From Cucumis sativus (Eukaryota > Streptophyta > Magnoliopsida > Cucurbitales > Cucurbitaceae), in assembly GCF_000004075.3 (NCBI RefSeq), contig NC_026661.2, positions 22,038,307 to 22,102,306 on the forward strand: a DNA stretch of 64,000 bases, given 5' to 3'. The position numbers and the translations under genes are program-made. The notes under the pieces are model-generated. The model made no database searches. It worked only from the letters and a program-made list of their open reading frames with translations, and had not been told where the DNA came from. Within the stretch, counting starts at the first letter, position 1. Each line of letters starts with the position of its first letter. Below are positions 1 through 11,031 of the stretch, piece by piece.

Positions 1-234
1 CTTCTAAAAAACGAAACTCGAGAATTGATAGTTCATCTGATTGAACGATTTTAACAAATTGTTTTGAAGGGGACTACTAGTGAAGATTAAATTTTGAATG
101 GCTACTTTTAGGATGACCATATCACAAATGAAATCAAAGCCTAAGATTGACGGTAGGACCTGCTGACGAACGACCAAAGTCAGTCACCAAAATACAAAAC
201 ACCAAGAAAAAGTGAATCTCAGACTTCGTCGGAA
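1..234. other. Upstream region of the first gene
   Basis: No gene is seen here. The stretch lies directly before the ATG at 235 and must hold the leader and proximal promoter of that gene. I could not fix a TATA box or transcription start. Confidence 0.5.
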
Positions 235-3200
235 ATGAGCGAAGAAGGACTTCCCAAGCTCTACGCCAACAAACCCACGAAAGGTACCATTCCAAAACTC
301 ATAACCCATTTCCCCAATTCTTTATTTATTCATAGTTGAGCCACAAAATGGTTGCTCCAACAAGCGATTCCATTCAATAATTCATTTCAATTATTGGGGT
401 TCTATTAAATAATCGATGATAAATCGGCTTTTAGCTTTTTTTCCATCTCCAAGCAGCTCAGATCAAACAATTTCAAGAACGGCACAAAGCCGGAGACGCT
501 TCTTCTTCAGCATCATCTAACATGGCATCTGCGTCTTCTTCTCCTCCACCGCCGCAGCCTCCGAAGGAATCGTTTGCAAGACGATATAAGTTCTTATGGC
601 CCATGCTTTTGACTGTCAACCTTGCTGTTGGAGGTAATTTTCTTCTTGCATCTTGCGTGTGTTAGTTTCTGGTTCTTGTGTTAGTGTGTTAGTGTGTTTG
701 ATCCAGAGTGTTAAATGCCAAGATGGGTAATCGCTTGTTTTGATTATATTATTGTTACTCGGGTGTTCTTGGAGTCTTTGTATTTAGGATTTGTTCTCTC
801 TACTCTACAGAAATTTGTGGTGGACCAGTTTCTTTAGATTGTTAAAGCCTGCTCTCTTTTTTCTAATACTTGTAAATTTGGGTCTCCCATCCTAGCTTTG
901 TGGTTACCTTTAGTTCGGATGATTTCTTTATGTTTTGTTGTTTTGCCACTAACATTGGCATGGAGTTGGGAATGATCATTTTCTTTTGTGATTCAAGAAT
1001 ACACGGTGTGATTCAAGAAACCACTGGGATTTGATATTGATCAGAAACTAAATCTAAGCGTGCGCAATAAGCTTTCTGATGATTTCATGGAATGCTCTCT
1101 TCGATTGAAGGATGGTCTGCTATGAAAAACTAGCTCAATAGTACTTTTCAGTTGTATTGGTTAATCTAAGCCTTGTCATGGAACCATTAGTGGGTTAATT
1201 GGAGATGATTTTTGCTCGAAATTGACATATTTTGGTGAGTGGTTGAGAGGTTGGTATCAGAATTGTCTCCAATCCAGCATTGTTTCCATCTTCCAGTAGG
1301 GGAAAGCGTGGCTAAATTAAAGCCACACTAAGACAAGACTAGGTGACTTCATCGTCAATGTTCTTATCTAGCTTTTGGACAGAGGGAAATGCAATAACCA
1401 AATGTAGGGTTTTTTGATGGGGAGGGATGATTTAATCTCATCAACTTATGTTGCCAATGACACTATCTTTTCTTTCCCCAGGAAGGGCAGATCCCTCCTT
1501 TGACCTTTCGCGAACCCTTGAAAAAGAATCCTTATAGTTTCCCATCTAGCATTCTGCCCTAGGATTCTATGAGGCGAGAGCTCTATCTATGGTGTAACTC
1601 ATCTCTATAGCAAACTCCTCAGTGGACTACTATCATATCAAATGTCTTTTCAAACATTTTTATATTTCAGGGACCTAATAGGTGCAAATTATGAGAACTT
1701 AAGAACTGAAAACTTGTAGTTTAGCCTTAATTTATTGATGAATAATGAAAAACACATTCTTCTAAAAAATAAAACAAAATCAAATTTTTATTAAGAAAAT
1801 GAAAGGATAGTCTCCAGGGCAAGGGCAACACAAGAAAAACAATTCAAACCAAGTGGAGCCAAAATAGAAGGCCTACGGGACCCTTTCAAACAGCAGAACA
1901 AAAAATTTCCTCCAATCTCTTTATAATTAGATGTTTTCCTTTTTTTCATGAAGAGGTGGTGATTGAACTATTACAGTGTATTAGCTTAAGAGGTTGCAAG
2001 TATTTTGTGGAACAATGCAGTGCACACAATCCTTTGGAGGTTGGCTCGAAAGAAACCAAAGGATGTTTCGAGGGATGGAGGGATTAATTCTTATTCTTCC
2101 TTTTGGTGCATCCATAACAAATTTCTCTGTAACTACGATCTTTTTCAAATTATTTCCAATTGGGAAGCCTTTTTAGTCCTGTGGTTTCTTTTTGTAGATA
2201 TCTCATCTTTCATCTCTTTCGTATATGCCCTTTTGATACAATACAATTATCAGTTTATTATTAAAAAAAATATAAGAAAAAATAAGGAAAAATAAAAAAT
2301 ATTTTTCATTTCTTAAATATTTCCCCATAGACTTCTCCTTCTCTCCTACTCCTTTGAAAAGTGAACTAATATTCCTCCTTCTTTTGGATAAGGTTTCCAC
2401 AGATATAGACATATACTGCAAATGACCTGCTACCAAAACTGACCTAACTCATATTTTTGCATACTTATATCTTTTATCATCCTAGGTTTCTTTTGTCTCC
2501 GAAGGTGGTCATTTCCTTACATACATACATACATCCGTGTGCGCGTGCACAAACATTGAGAAGTTTGGGTTATTTGAGCTACATCATATAGTTTCTACTC
2601 TTGGTGATGCAAGTACGGTATTAAGACAACATGAGAATTGAATAATGGTCCTTCTTGGCCATAATCTAGTGTCTTGAGATTATGATATGCATGTATTAAA
2701 TCTTGATAGTCCTGTTATTCTTTTCATTTCCTTTTGAGGATGATAAACACTTATTAAAAAGCCCTAATCTAAAGGAGCCAAGCTCCCCATTTTGTCCTCC
2801 ACCAGCTGTAAGTTGTGTGCCTTTTGCAAGGAAATATAGAATAGAATATATTGAACATTTAATAATAGGTTTGATTCATCTTTTCAGTGGTTTGGATGGA
2901 GGGTCGGGGCATGGAAATTTATCATCTTGCAATTGTTTGGATTCAGTAGTTGTCATTGTTTTTTGGAACATTTACTTGCTTTCACACGAACTGAGATAAT
3001 TCTTTTCATTGTGTAGCTTATGTGTTTATGAGGACAAAGAAGCAAGATGAACATGTAGCAGAAGAAGAGGCTGCCCCGGATTCAGCTAAAACCACTAAGA
3101 TTGCTGCTCCTGTTGTTGAGGAATCATTGGCCAGACCAGTCGTTGTGGAGCCTGTGAAGGTAAGAGAACCGATTCCGGTGGACCAGCAGCGTGAACTTTT

Positions 3201-3324
3201 CAAGTGGATTTTGGAAGAGAAGCGCAAGATAAAGCCAAAGGATCGTGAAGAGAAGAAACGCATCGATGAAGAAAAAGCAATTCTCAAAGAGTTCATCCGG
3301 GCAAAATCTATTCCTAGTATTTAA
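235..3324 (+). CDS. Small single-pass membrane protein of unknown function
   Basis: Three coding exons, 235-283, 457-633 and 3017-3324, join to 534 nt (177 aa). Both introns are GT-AG and phase 1, and the joins give AQIKQF and VGAYVF in frame. The start is the first ATG, beginning MSEEGLPKLYANKPTK. Residues about 30-55 are rich in Ser and Pro. A single hydrophobic segment follows at about 61-80, just after the basic pair at 58-59. The rest is a charged, Lys/Glu-rich tail with a likely coiled coil near the C-terminus, ending SIPSI. This suggests a tail facing cytosol or stroma behind one membrane anchor. I do not recognise a named family beyond uncharacterised plant proteins. The 2.4 kb second intron carries a LINE fragment. 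Confidence 0.8.
1990..2285 (+). mobile_element. Truncated LINE 3' end in intron 2 of the first gene
   Basis: Translation in two alternating frames gives the C-terminal signature of plant non-LTR reverse transcriptase polyproteins: LWNNAVHTILWRL, then ERNQRMFRGMEG, then LCNYDLFQIISNWEAFL. A short T-rich trailer and an A-rich end follow at about 2260-2285. The frame changes show it is long dead. It is 5'-truncated and in the same sense as the host gene. An A/T-rich reverse-oriented trailer at about 1755-1830 may be a second scrap, but is too short to call. Confidence 0.7.
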
Positions 3325-5003
3325 AAACTTTACAAATGTTGCACGCAAAAACATACTGATTATTTTAACATTGCTGGTGGAATCTGAATGTTGTCATTTG
3401 TATGGTTCTAGAACGGTGTTTACGTTTCAAATACTCAAATCCTCTCTACCCACACACAGCATGCCAGTCAACAGGATGAGCACGAGAAAAACAGCTGTGA
3501 AATTCATTTTGCCAACAGAACATAAATTTCACTGTTGAGGAAAAAATATAGCCAGGCTTTTTTGGTGTTTGTTTGTCTTTAGGTTGTATGAGGAGAAACA
3601 TCCATTTTATTAGAACTCAACTTGAGAAAAAATCCAAAGGAACAAACTTCTGCAAGTTGTAGAGTTCACGTGGGCAGAATGAAATAATGCACCATTTCCC
3701 AAATGGATGTGGACATATCCAATGTGTATGGTGAGATTTCTCAATCTGCATGCATAAACCTCCAAAAAAACCAAACTAAATGCAACTTCCAAAGGGTCAA
3801 GTTTTTGCTGCTCTTTTTGGAATATTTTAGTCTTTCTAGATAATCTGTCATTAGCTCCTTCCGATGTACCTGCTGTAGGCTCAACGCTTCAAAAAGAATC
3901 ATAGAGAGGGTTAATCAAATGATGCTGTTAAATAAATAACTCACCAATTTAAAGCAATCAAAGAATGGGGTCCTCCGTTAGAATTGTACAAAGGGTCCAA
4001 AGAGATATCCTTGGAATTGCAAGTGTGCAACCAAAAAGAGATGGGCTTAAAATTATATTCTTCCCTCCTTTTCTAATCTTTTGTGAAAGAAACGACCATT
4101 TCCCATCACCCAACAAATGGTAATAAAATACAAAGAAATGGGTTTTCAAGTGAATGAAAAAGGGTATTGAAATTTGTATCAGTACCTAATAAATTGAGAA
4201 TCAACAATGAGCAGCTTACTTGAAAAGCAGCCCTTGTTGCTGTCTCTGGTAAGTAAAGTTACAAGAAATGGGTTTTCAAAATACTTGCTTTTGTAAAATG
4301 AGAATGAACTAAAAAGGAGAAAGGATTTTTAGGTGTAGGAGGACAAAAGTTGAGAGTAGGAGATGATGATGAGAGAATGTGGTGTAATTGATTCTCACAT
4401 GAATGCATGAGGCTGCCCAGCTAACTACTTTCATTTGGTGGGGGAGACTTCAAAGCCATAAGAGTAATCATATAGCTGTGGGGACTCTCTTTTCATAACC
4501 ATTTTTATTTCCCACCTTTAAACTCTTAATCATTGATCTCAATCTATATGAATGAAGTTCGTATTTCTTTATAAATCATGCTATGCATTGTCATTGATTG
4601 CTTTAGAATACAATCATGGTAAGTTTATTAAAGAATGCCTTGTATTAAGGCTTATGAATGGCTTTTGTTGATTTGTTTGTTATTTCTTAGTTTATCATTC
4701 TAACATTCTCTTCTGTAAATGAAAACTCACATCAGCTGACCAGCTCCCACACAATCAAGTATATGCTCTCTTTCTCTCTTTCTTTCATATAAAAACTCAT
4801 TTTTAGCTCTCTTTCACATCATGATCTCTCTCTGTCTTTCTCTGCTGCATGCGTGCACATACACATGGAAACTCATTCTTCAATCATTCGAATGCAAAAA
4901 GATATGGTCAGAGCTGTGGTGATGATGATTAAGCATATTTAAGAGAAGCACAGAGAGAAAGAGAAAGAGAAAGACAGACAGGCAGAGGAAATCTTTGTCC
5001 AAA
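3325..5003. other. Intergenic spacer between the membrane protein and CYP90D1
   Basis: No gene is seen. It holds the 3' UTR of the upstream gene. Pyrimidine-rich runs (CTCTTT type) lie at about 4760-4830, and a purine-rich AGAGAAAG tract at about 4944-4987 directly precedes the CYP90D1 ATG and is probably its leader. A weak TATA-like CATATTTAAG sits at 4934-4943. Confidence 0.5.
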
Positions 5004-8000
5004 ATGGACAGTTTATGGGATGTTTTGGTAGTGACAGCCATTTTTTTTACCACTATTATTCTCTATAGGAACTGCTTTAGACTTCTCAGATCAAAATTCT
5101 GCAACCAACTTCCTTTGGGCTCTCTTGGCTGGCCTTTCATTGGTGAGACTATTGAGTTCATCTCCAGCGCTTATTCAGACCGTCCTGAAACTTTCATGGA
5201 CAAGCGACGCCGCCTGTAAGTTATCCACAAAAACCATGTTCAAATGTCTTCAAATGCTAATATGATACGACTTGTGAATGTTTGCAGGTACGGGAAGGTG
5301 TTCAAGTCACATATTTTTGGAAGTCCTACCATTGTCTCTACTGATGCAGAAGTCAGTAAGTTCATTCTGCAGAGTGATGCTAAGGCCTTTGTACCGTCTT
5401 ATCCGAAATCTTTGACAGAATTGATGGGGAAGTCTTCTATTTTGCTGATAAATGGGAGCTTGCAGAAGAGAATTCATGGTCTTGTGGGAGCTTTCTTCAA
5501 GTCTTCACATCTCAAAGCTCAAATAACCAAGGATATGGAGTGTTATGTCAAACTATCAATGGCAAACTGGACTGAGAACAATCCGATTTATCTTCAAGAT
5601 GAAACCAAAAATGTCAGCTCTGTCTCTCTCTCTCTTCCCCTTTTGAAGCTTGAAATTTACCTATGAATTATTTTTAATTTTTCCCCCTCAACAAAAAGAC
5701 AATAAGATAAAAATTTCCTATCATTACTGTATTGATACTAGACAAAAACAGTGACTTCCTTTAACTGATCTGAGTGAATCATTGATATCCAAATAACCCA
5801 TTTCTCTAGCTCCTACTTGGTTTTAAAGATGATTTCAGTCAAAAGTAGGAGAACCCCACAATTTTTGCTATCATTCTGTTTCAAATCATATTGTCCAATA
5901 ATTTTACCTTTGTAATCATTTTTAGCTATCGATTCTCCTGTTAAAAAAGTTACTAAGTGAAACCCCTTTTGTCTCCAGATTTCCTTTCAAGTATTAGTAA
6001 AGATATTGATTAGTTTAAATCCTGGTCAAAGTATGGAGTTTCTCAAGAAACAGTTTCAAGAGTTCATAGCTGGGCTTATGGCTTTGCCAGTGAACATACC
6101 TGGAAGCAGGCTTTACCAATCCTTGCAGGCAAGTTGGATTGTAAAAGGTTTAATATCCTCCTTCACTCGTAGTTTTTTAGATCATTCTAAAAAATGATAG
6201 AGCTTTATTTTGTTCTTGAATTTCAGGCCAAAAGGAATATGGTCAAACTAGTAAAGAAGATAATACAAGAGAGGAAAAGCTGTGGAATTTCCACTGTCCC
6301 AAAAGATATAATGGAAGTTTTGCTCAAAGATGAAAATGAAGAACTAACAGATGATCTAATAGCAGAGAACATGATTGATATGATGATTCCCGGAGAAGAT
6401 TCAGTGCCAATCTTAATGACTCTTGCAGTGAAATACCTCTCTGATTGCCCTGCCGCACTTCAACAGTTGACGGTATGTCGTTTTTCTTATCAACTCTCAA
6501 TCTTTTCTGTTACTGTTACTTCTGCTCTGATACCATGTCAAACTAGGAAAGTATAGACAGACAAGTTTTCATAAATTTGTTTTTCTCAATCAATATGCCA
6601 GTGTGCACAGTAGCAAATGTTGCTTTAATGAAATACAAATATGCTCATCGACTTTCTCTAGTTCTGATTTGTATCACTTGAAAAGGTGATATCCTTATTT
6701 TCCTTTCAACTTTAATAATGTCCCTATCAGGAGGTTCCCTATAAGTTAAAGGTTAGGCTATTAAAGTTACTCTGAACTATGTTCTTTGTGTAAAAATATA
6801 TTCCGATTCTTTTAGAAGTTGCAATATTACCCTTAATGTTTCATAAACATTTCAAACTACGTTTGGAGTAGAAATCCTTTTAGAACATTAGACAAAAATT
6901 GGGATTTAGAATAGTGTGGCGATGACTCGAAATGAAAAATAGGATCTGAAGATCACCCCATTCATTCCAGGTCTCGAAGTTCATTTTCTACCTCAAAGGC
7001 AATTTTGAAACATTTATGAAAAAATAAGGATATTTTTTTCAAAGAATAAGGGTATTTCTTGTGATTTATCCCAAGTTAAATGATTGTAGTAACACTTTGG
7101 TGGAAAACAAAATTCATTTGTTTCTTGGCTTGTTTGAGTAGTAGCTATTAAACCATATGGCTGTTTAAACTGACATGATCAGGAGGAAAACTTGAAGATG
7201 AAAGGACAGAAAGAGCAGCTCGGTGAGGCATTGCATTGGAGCGATTACTTATCAATGCCATTTACGCAGAGTGTAATACATTGATTAAACTTTTGATAAA
7301 GTAGAATGAAACAGTAAATTATTGTGAGTGATTATATTGAATGTTATGGTTTGATTTGAATAGGTGATCACTGAAACTCTAAGGATGGGAAACATTATAA
7401 TTGGAGTGATGCGCAAGGCCATGAAAGACATGAAGATAAAAGGATACCTAATACCTAAGGGTTGGTCAGTTCTTACATACTTTAGATCTGTTCATCTTGA
7501 TGACAATCACTACGACTGCCCTTACAAGTTCAATCCATGGAGGTGGCAAGTAAGAAGAAAAAAATTTGTGCCTATCTCTCTTCTCTCTCAGTGTTTTTGT
7601 ACGTATGACTTAAAAAGTTGTGTTCGGATGAGATTTGACCAACCTTTTACAAATAAGCTTCTCTAACCTTTTGCTAGTGCCACCAATCCTCTCACCCTTA
7701 GCTCTTGCTCACGTTTTCTCTCTCACTTTGACTCATGATACCCCTCTTACATGCTCACTTTCTTGGAAAAAAATAGTTTGAAAAGAGTTGGAAAAAGGTT
7801 AGAAAACTTTATTTTGAAAAATGTGATCAAATCCCATTTAGGTACAAGTTTTTAAGTGAATCCATCAAAATATTCCCTCTTTCTTTATATCTTAAACTTT
7901 TTATGTTCTCTCTCCCTAATGGTTTAGTGGTTGATCAGGACAGAGAGATGAGTAGTTGCAACTTCACTCCTTTTGGAGGTGGACAAAGACTATGCCCTGG

Positions 8001-8448
8001 ACTTGACTTAGCCAGGCTTGAAGCTTCCATCTTCCTTCACCACTTTGTCACTCACTTCAGGTACCTCACTTCCAATATCACTTGTACAAATAGGTATCAA
8101 GTTTCTTCTAACTTGATATCATACGTTTTCTTCATAAGTAGAATACAACATTAATACTAAAGGTCTTAAATAAAACCAACCCAAACCAAAATTTGTGTTT
8201 TACTGAAGTGCCAGTTTGTTTAAACTTTGAAGGAAATCTGATTTCTCAGTTTGGTTTGGTTTGGTTTTAGATTTGAAAACTGAAAACTGAACAAAACCAT
8301 TTATATTATTGAAAACCAAGATAAAAAAGATTTCATATGGTATATATTCCACAGATGGATTGCTGAAGAAGATAAAATCATAAACTTCCCCACAGTGAGG
8401 ATGAAAAAGAGGATGCCAGTTTGGGTGAAGAGAAGAAGGGACCCATGA
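5004..8448 (+). CDS. CYP90D1: CYP90D1, brassinosteroid C-23 hydroxylase (cytochrome P450)
   Basis: Eight exons (5004-5215, 5288-5612, 5979-6128, 6227-6472, 7183-7272, 7364-7549, 7939-8060, 8355-8448) give 1425 nt, 474 aa, a normal length for CYP90. The family (3-epi-6-deoxocathasterone 23-monooxygenase) makes 23-hydroxylated brassinosteroid intermediates at the ER. An N-terminal anchor at about 7-25 is followed by the Pro-Leu-Gly hinge and [11 protein letters not shown]. The K-helix ExxR is ETLR at 345-348. The heme loop [13 protein letters not shown] has the ligand Cys at 422. Blocks such as [14 protein letters not shown], [15 protein letters not shown] and [14 protein letters not shown] match CYP90D1 as I know it. 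The start was chosen at the first ATG; an in-frame TTG lies nine bases before it. Intron 3 starts with GC, not GT. Intron 4 holds a MITE. Confidence 0.95.
6129..6226 (+). other. GC-AG intron (CYP90D1 intron 3)
   Basis: The exon ends TTGCAG and the intron begins GCAAGT. The next exon starts GCCAAAAGG after TTTCAG. Only this join keeps [10 protein letters not shown], which is the conserved family sequence. The nearest GT, four bases later, would shift the frame. CAG/GCAAGT is the strong consensus that GC donors usually have. Confidence 0.85.
6820..7062. mobile_element. MITE-like inverted-repeat element in CYP90D1 intron 4
   Basis: The left arm (ACCCTTAATGTTTCATAAAC followed by ATTTCAAA, 6829-6857) pairs with the right arm around 7000-7055, whose complement reads ACCCTTATT, then TTTCATAAATGTTTCAAAA. 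The arms are imperfect and flank about 150 bases with no coding sense. I could not define the exact ends or target-site duplication. Confidence 0.55.
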
Positions 8449-9134
8449 CCAGACAATAATGGCAAGAGAAGATTCCCTTTTTGCCAAAAAGAAAAGAAAA
8501 GAAAAAAATGCACAAAACTTCAATTAACTTCACCATTAGTTTACACAACAACCAAACTTACCTTTGGAACAAGTAGAGAAAAAAGAAAAGAAAAGAAGTC
8601 TCACCTCTAACAAAGGGACTATGGGTTAAAAGATGACAGTTCAGTTGACACATGACACTTCTATCCTCTCCTATGCCCACCTCCCTATTGCAACCCATAA
8701 TAATCCATTTGTCACTTATTGTATATCATATCTATGTGTGTATGTATGGTGTACCTATTTTAATTAATAGCAATATGTCTTGACAATCTCATGTATAATA
8801 TAGTTATCTAATCTATTGTTTCCATCTTTATACATATTTTTGTGACACATTGCATCAATACCAATCTTTTTTCATTTTAATTGAAAATGTGAAGGATAAC
8901 ATAATATATTCTTTTAAAAAAAAAAAAAAATTATTTCCGTCGGTACCCAAATATTTTTTATTAATTACAATTCTACCCTCTAAAGTAAAGACAAACCAAT
9001 TCTTAGGTTTCAACTACTCACCGACGAAGCATTTCATCCGTCGGTCAGATTCACAACTTCCTCCTCTCTCTCTCTCTCCGTCGTCTTCCCCAAATCTCCT
9101 TTTCGAAATTGACGGAATCTCCGCCTCCGCTCCG
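8449..9134. other. Spacer between CYP90D1 and the PRA1-type gene
   Basis: No gene is seen. It contains the CYP90D1 3' UTR, an A-run at about 8917-8930, and a CT-rich leader at about 9058-9080 (TCTCTCTC repeats) just before the next ATG. Confidence 0.5.
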
Positions 9135-9719
9135 ATGACCTCCTACGGCACTATTCCCACCTCCACTGCTCCCGGAACTTCCTCCGACCTCGACTTCGTC
9201 TCCCGCGGCAAACAGCGTCTCAAAGCTGGTCTCGCAACTCGCGTTCCATGGCGGCTCATGTTCGATTTCCACTCCTTCACTCTTCCTCTCAACTTCCACG
9301 AAACTTTCTCTCGCATCAAAACCAACATCGTTTACTTCCGTATGAATTATGTCATTATCGTCCTCTTGATTCTCTTCTCTAGCCTCATCTGGCATCCGAT
9401 CTCCCTCATCGTCCTCACTGCTATGCTTGCCGTTTGGTTGTTCCTTTATTTCCTTCGTGATGAGCCTCTGATACTGCTCGGCCGTTTGATTAACTATCGA
9501 CTGGTCATGGCTGTGCTCTCGGTTTTCACACTTGTGTTCTTGTTTCTGACCAAAGCGACGCTCAATATCCTGTTGTCGCTTCTGATTGGTGCTGTGCTAG
9601 TGCTGATCCATGCTGCTCTGAGGAAGACGGATGATCTGTTCTTGGATGAAGGAGCTACTACAGTCTACACTTTCGGTTCGGATGCTCCTGGAACTTCAGT
9701 TTCTTTTTATTCATCGTAA
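9135..9719 (+). CDS. PRA1 family protein (prenylated Rab acceptor), group F type
   Basis: One uninterrupted frame of 194 aa, as is usual for plant PRA1 genes, which tend to lack introns. The reading frame is open further upstream, but [10 protein letters not shown] is the typical N-terminus of PRA1.F proteins, so the ATG at 9135 was chosen. The PRA1 core runs from about residue 30: [17 protein letters not shown], then [20 protein letters not shown]. Two hydrophobic blocks follow at about 69-105 and 119-158, each long enough for a paired membrane hairpin and separated by the conserved [12 protein letters not shown] link. The C-terminal tail is acidic and Ser-rich. PRA1 proteins sit in ER/Golgi/endosomal membranes and act on prenylated Rab GTPases. 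The CDS is much richer in C (codons such as CTC, TCC) than its surroundings near the 5' end. Confidence 0.92.
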   Translation: MTSYGTIPTSTAPGTSSDLDFVSRGKQRLKAGLATRVPWRLMFDFHSFTLPLNFHETFSRIKTNIVYFRMNYVIIVLLILFSSLIWHPISLIVLTAMLAVWLFLYFLRDEPLILLGRLINYRLVMAVLSVFTLVFLFLTKATLNILLSLLIGAVLVLIHAALRKTDDLFLDEGATTVYTFGSDAPGTSVSFYSS

Positions 9720-11031
9720 TGTTCAATTTGATTTCCATTTCCAATGAAAGTTCAATGCTGTCTTTATTCATCAATTTTTTTTTCGGGTTTGATTTCGTTC
9801 AATCAATCATGTGTTTACATAATCCATTTACAAACGGAGGAATTGGTTAGTCGGATCTTCTCATTCATGTAGGATTTAGGGATTTGATTTCCACCGGAAC
9901 TATGATTTAGGGTTTCTGTTTTCATTCTAAATTCTAAATCAGACTGAATTAGAAACAAAACACGATGAAATCATTTTGGGAAAATTTTCATGAATTACAT
10001 GTAAAAAGGCATTATCATTAGAAATCAGTTTGTTTGGAATTTAAAAAATGAAACTCTTGGGTTCAATTTAAATTTTCGGTATCATAATTATATTGTAATA
10101 ATGTCATTCGTTCGTGGCCATGGCCATGGCCATGTAAACCTAACTAACTCATAATCACATTCTTCTTTCCTTCATCAATCATGTCACTATATATTAAAGG
10201 GATCAAATCATACTTATATATATACACACACATCTCTTATTGGATTGTGAAAAAAATAGACTTTACAATGGCATCTTATTTACTAGAATAATCAAACTAT
10301 TACTAAAAAAACCGACTAACCATAATAATCAATCAATCAAGTGCCTCTAATCGACTAAGTATAATAGTTGATGAACGTCTTAAAATATTAGAAGAGATTT
10401 TTATAAGAAAATATATAATGTCTTTAGACCTTATATTGGTATCCATAATTTTTATTATAATAATAAAAGAGAGGTCGGTAAAATATCATTTTAATCTCGT
10501 TTAGGTATAAATATCTCTAAACAATTTAGAAATTTTAGACTAATTTGAGTGTCATGTAACTTAGTAACGAAGAATATTTTTAAAATAACAAAATAAATTA
10601 AAATATTTACAAGATAACAAAATTTTTAGATTCTATTATATGTTAGACTTTTTATCATTTAACTTGTAAATATTTTGATATTTGGTCACATTTACACTTT
10701 CACTTTTTTAGAATAATAGATTTTTGAATGTTAGACTAATTTACTATTGATCCAACACAAATTCACCTAAAGACTAAAATGAAAAGAGTGATGAATAATC
10801 ATATTGTTAAATTATGATTAAACCCTAAACCATAATCAATTCTAACATTTTCTTAATACAAAAATTGAAAAAAGAATCAATAAAATTTCGAAACTTATTG
10901 CTAAATGTTTCACTATATACGTATTTCCCGCTCGAGTAAGAAGGAACACACAAAACACAGTAGAACCTAAACTCCGCCGTGTTCGAAGTTAACACCAATC
11001 TCCGCCGTGAATTCCACCGGCTGATTCGCCG
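9720..11031. other. Spacer between the PRA1 gene and the RRM gene
   Basis: No gene is seen. A GGCCAT repeat lies at 10116-10134 and a TATATATA stretch near 10217. The telo-box AAACCCTAA lies at 10820-10828, about 200 bases before the RRM gene's ATG. Confidence 0.5.
10820..10828 (+). promoter_or_regulatory. Telo-box AAACCCTAA upstream of the RRM gene
   Basis: A perfect telo-box motif sits 204 bases upstream of the ATG at 11032. Telo-boxes are common in plant promoters of translation and RNA-metabolism genes and bind TRB-type Myb proteins. A nine-base motif can occur by chance, so function here is inference. Confidence 0.35.

Noticed and set aside
9051..9395. Antisense ORF of 114 codons opposite the PRA1-type gene
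   Set aside because: It mirrors the C-rich codons of a well-supported CDS and shows no domain. It is a shadow frame.
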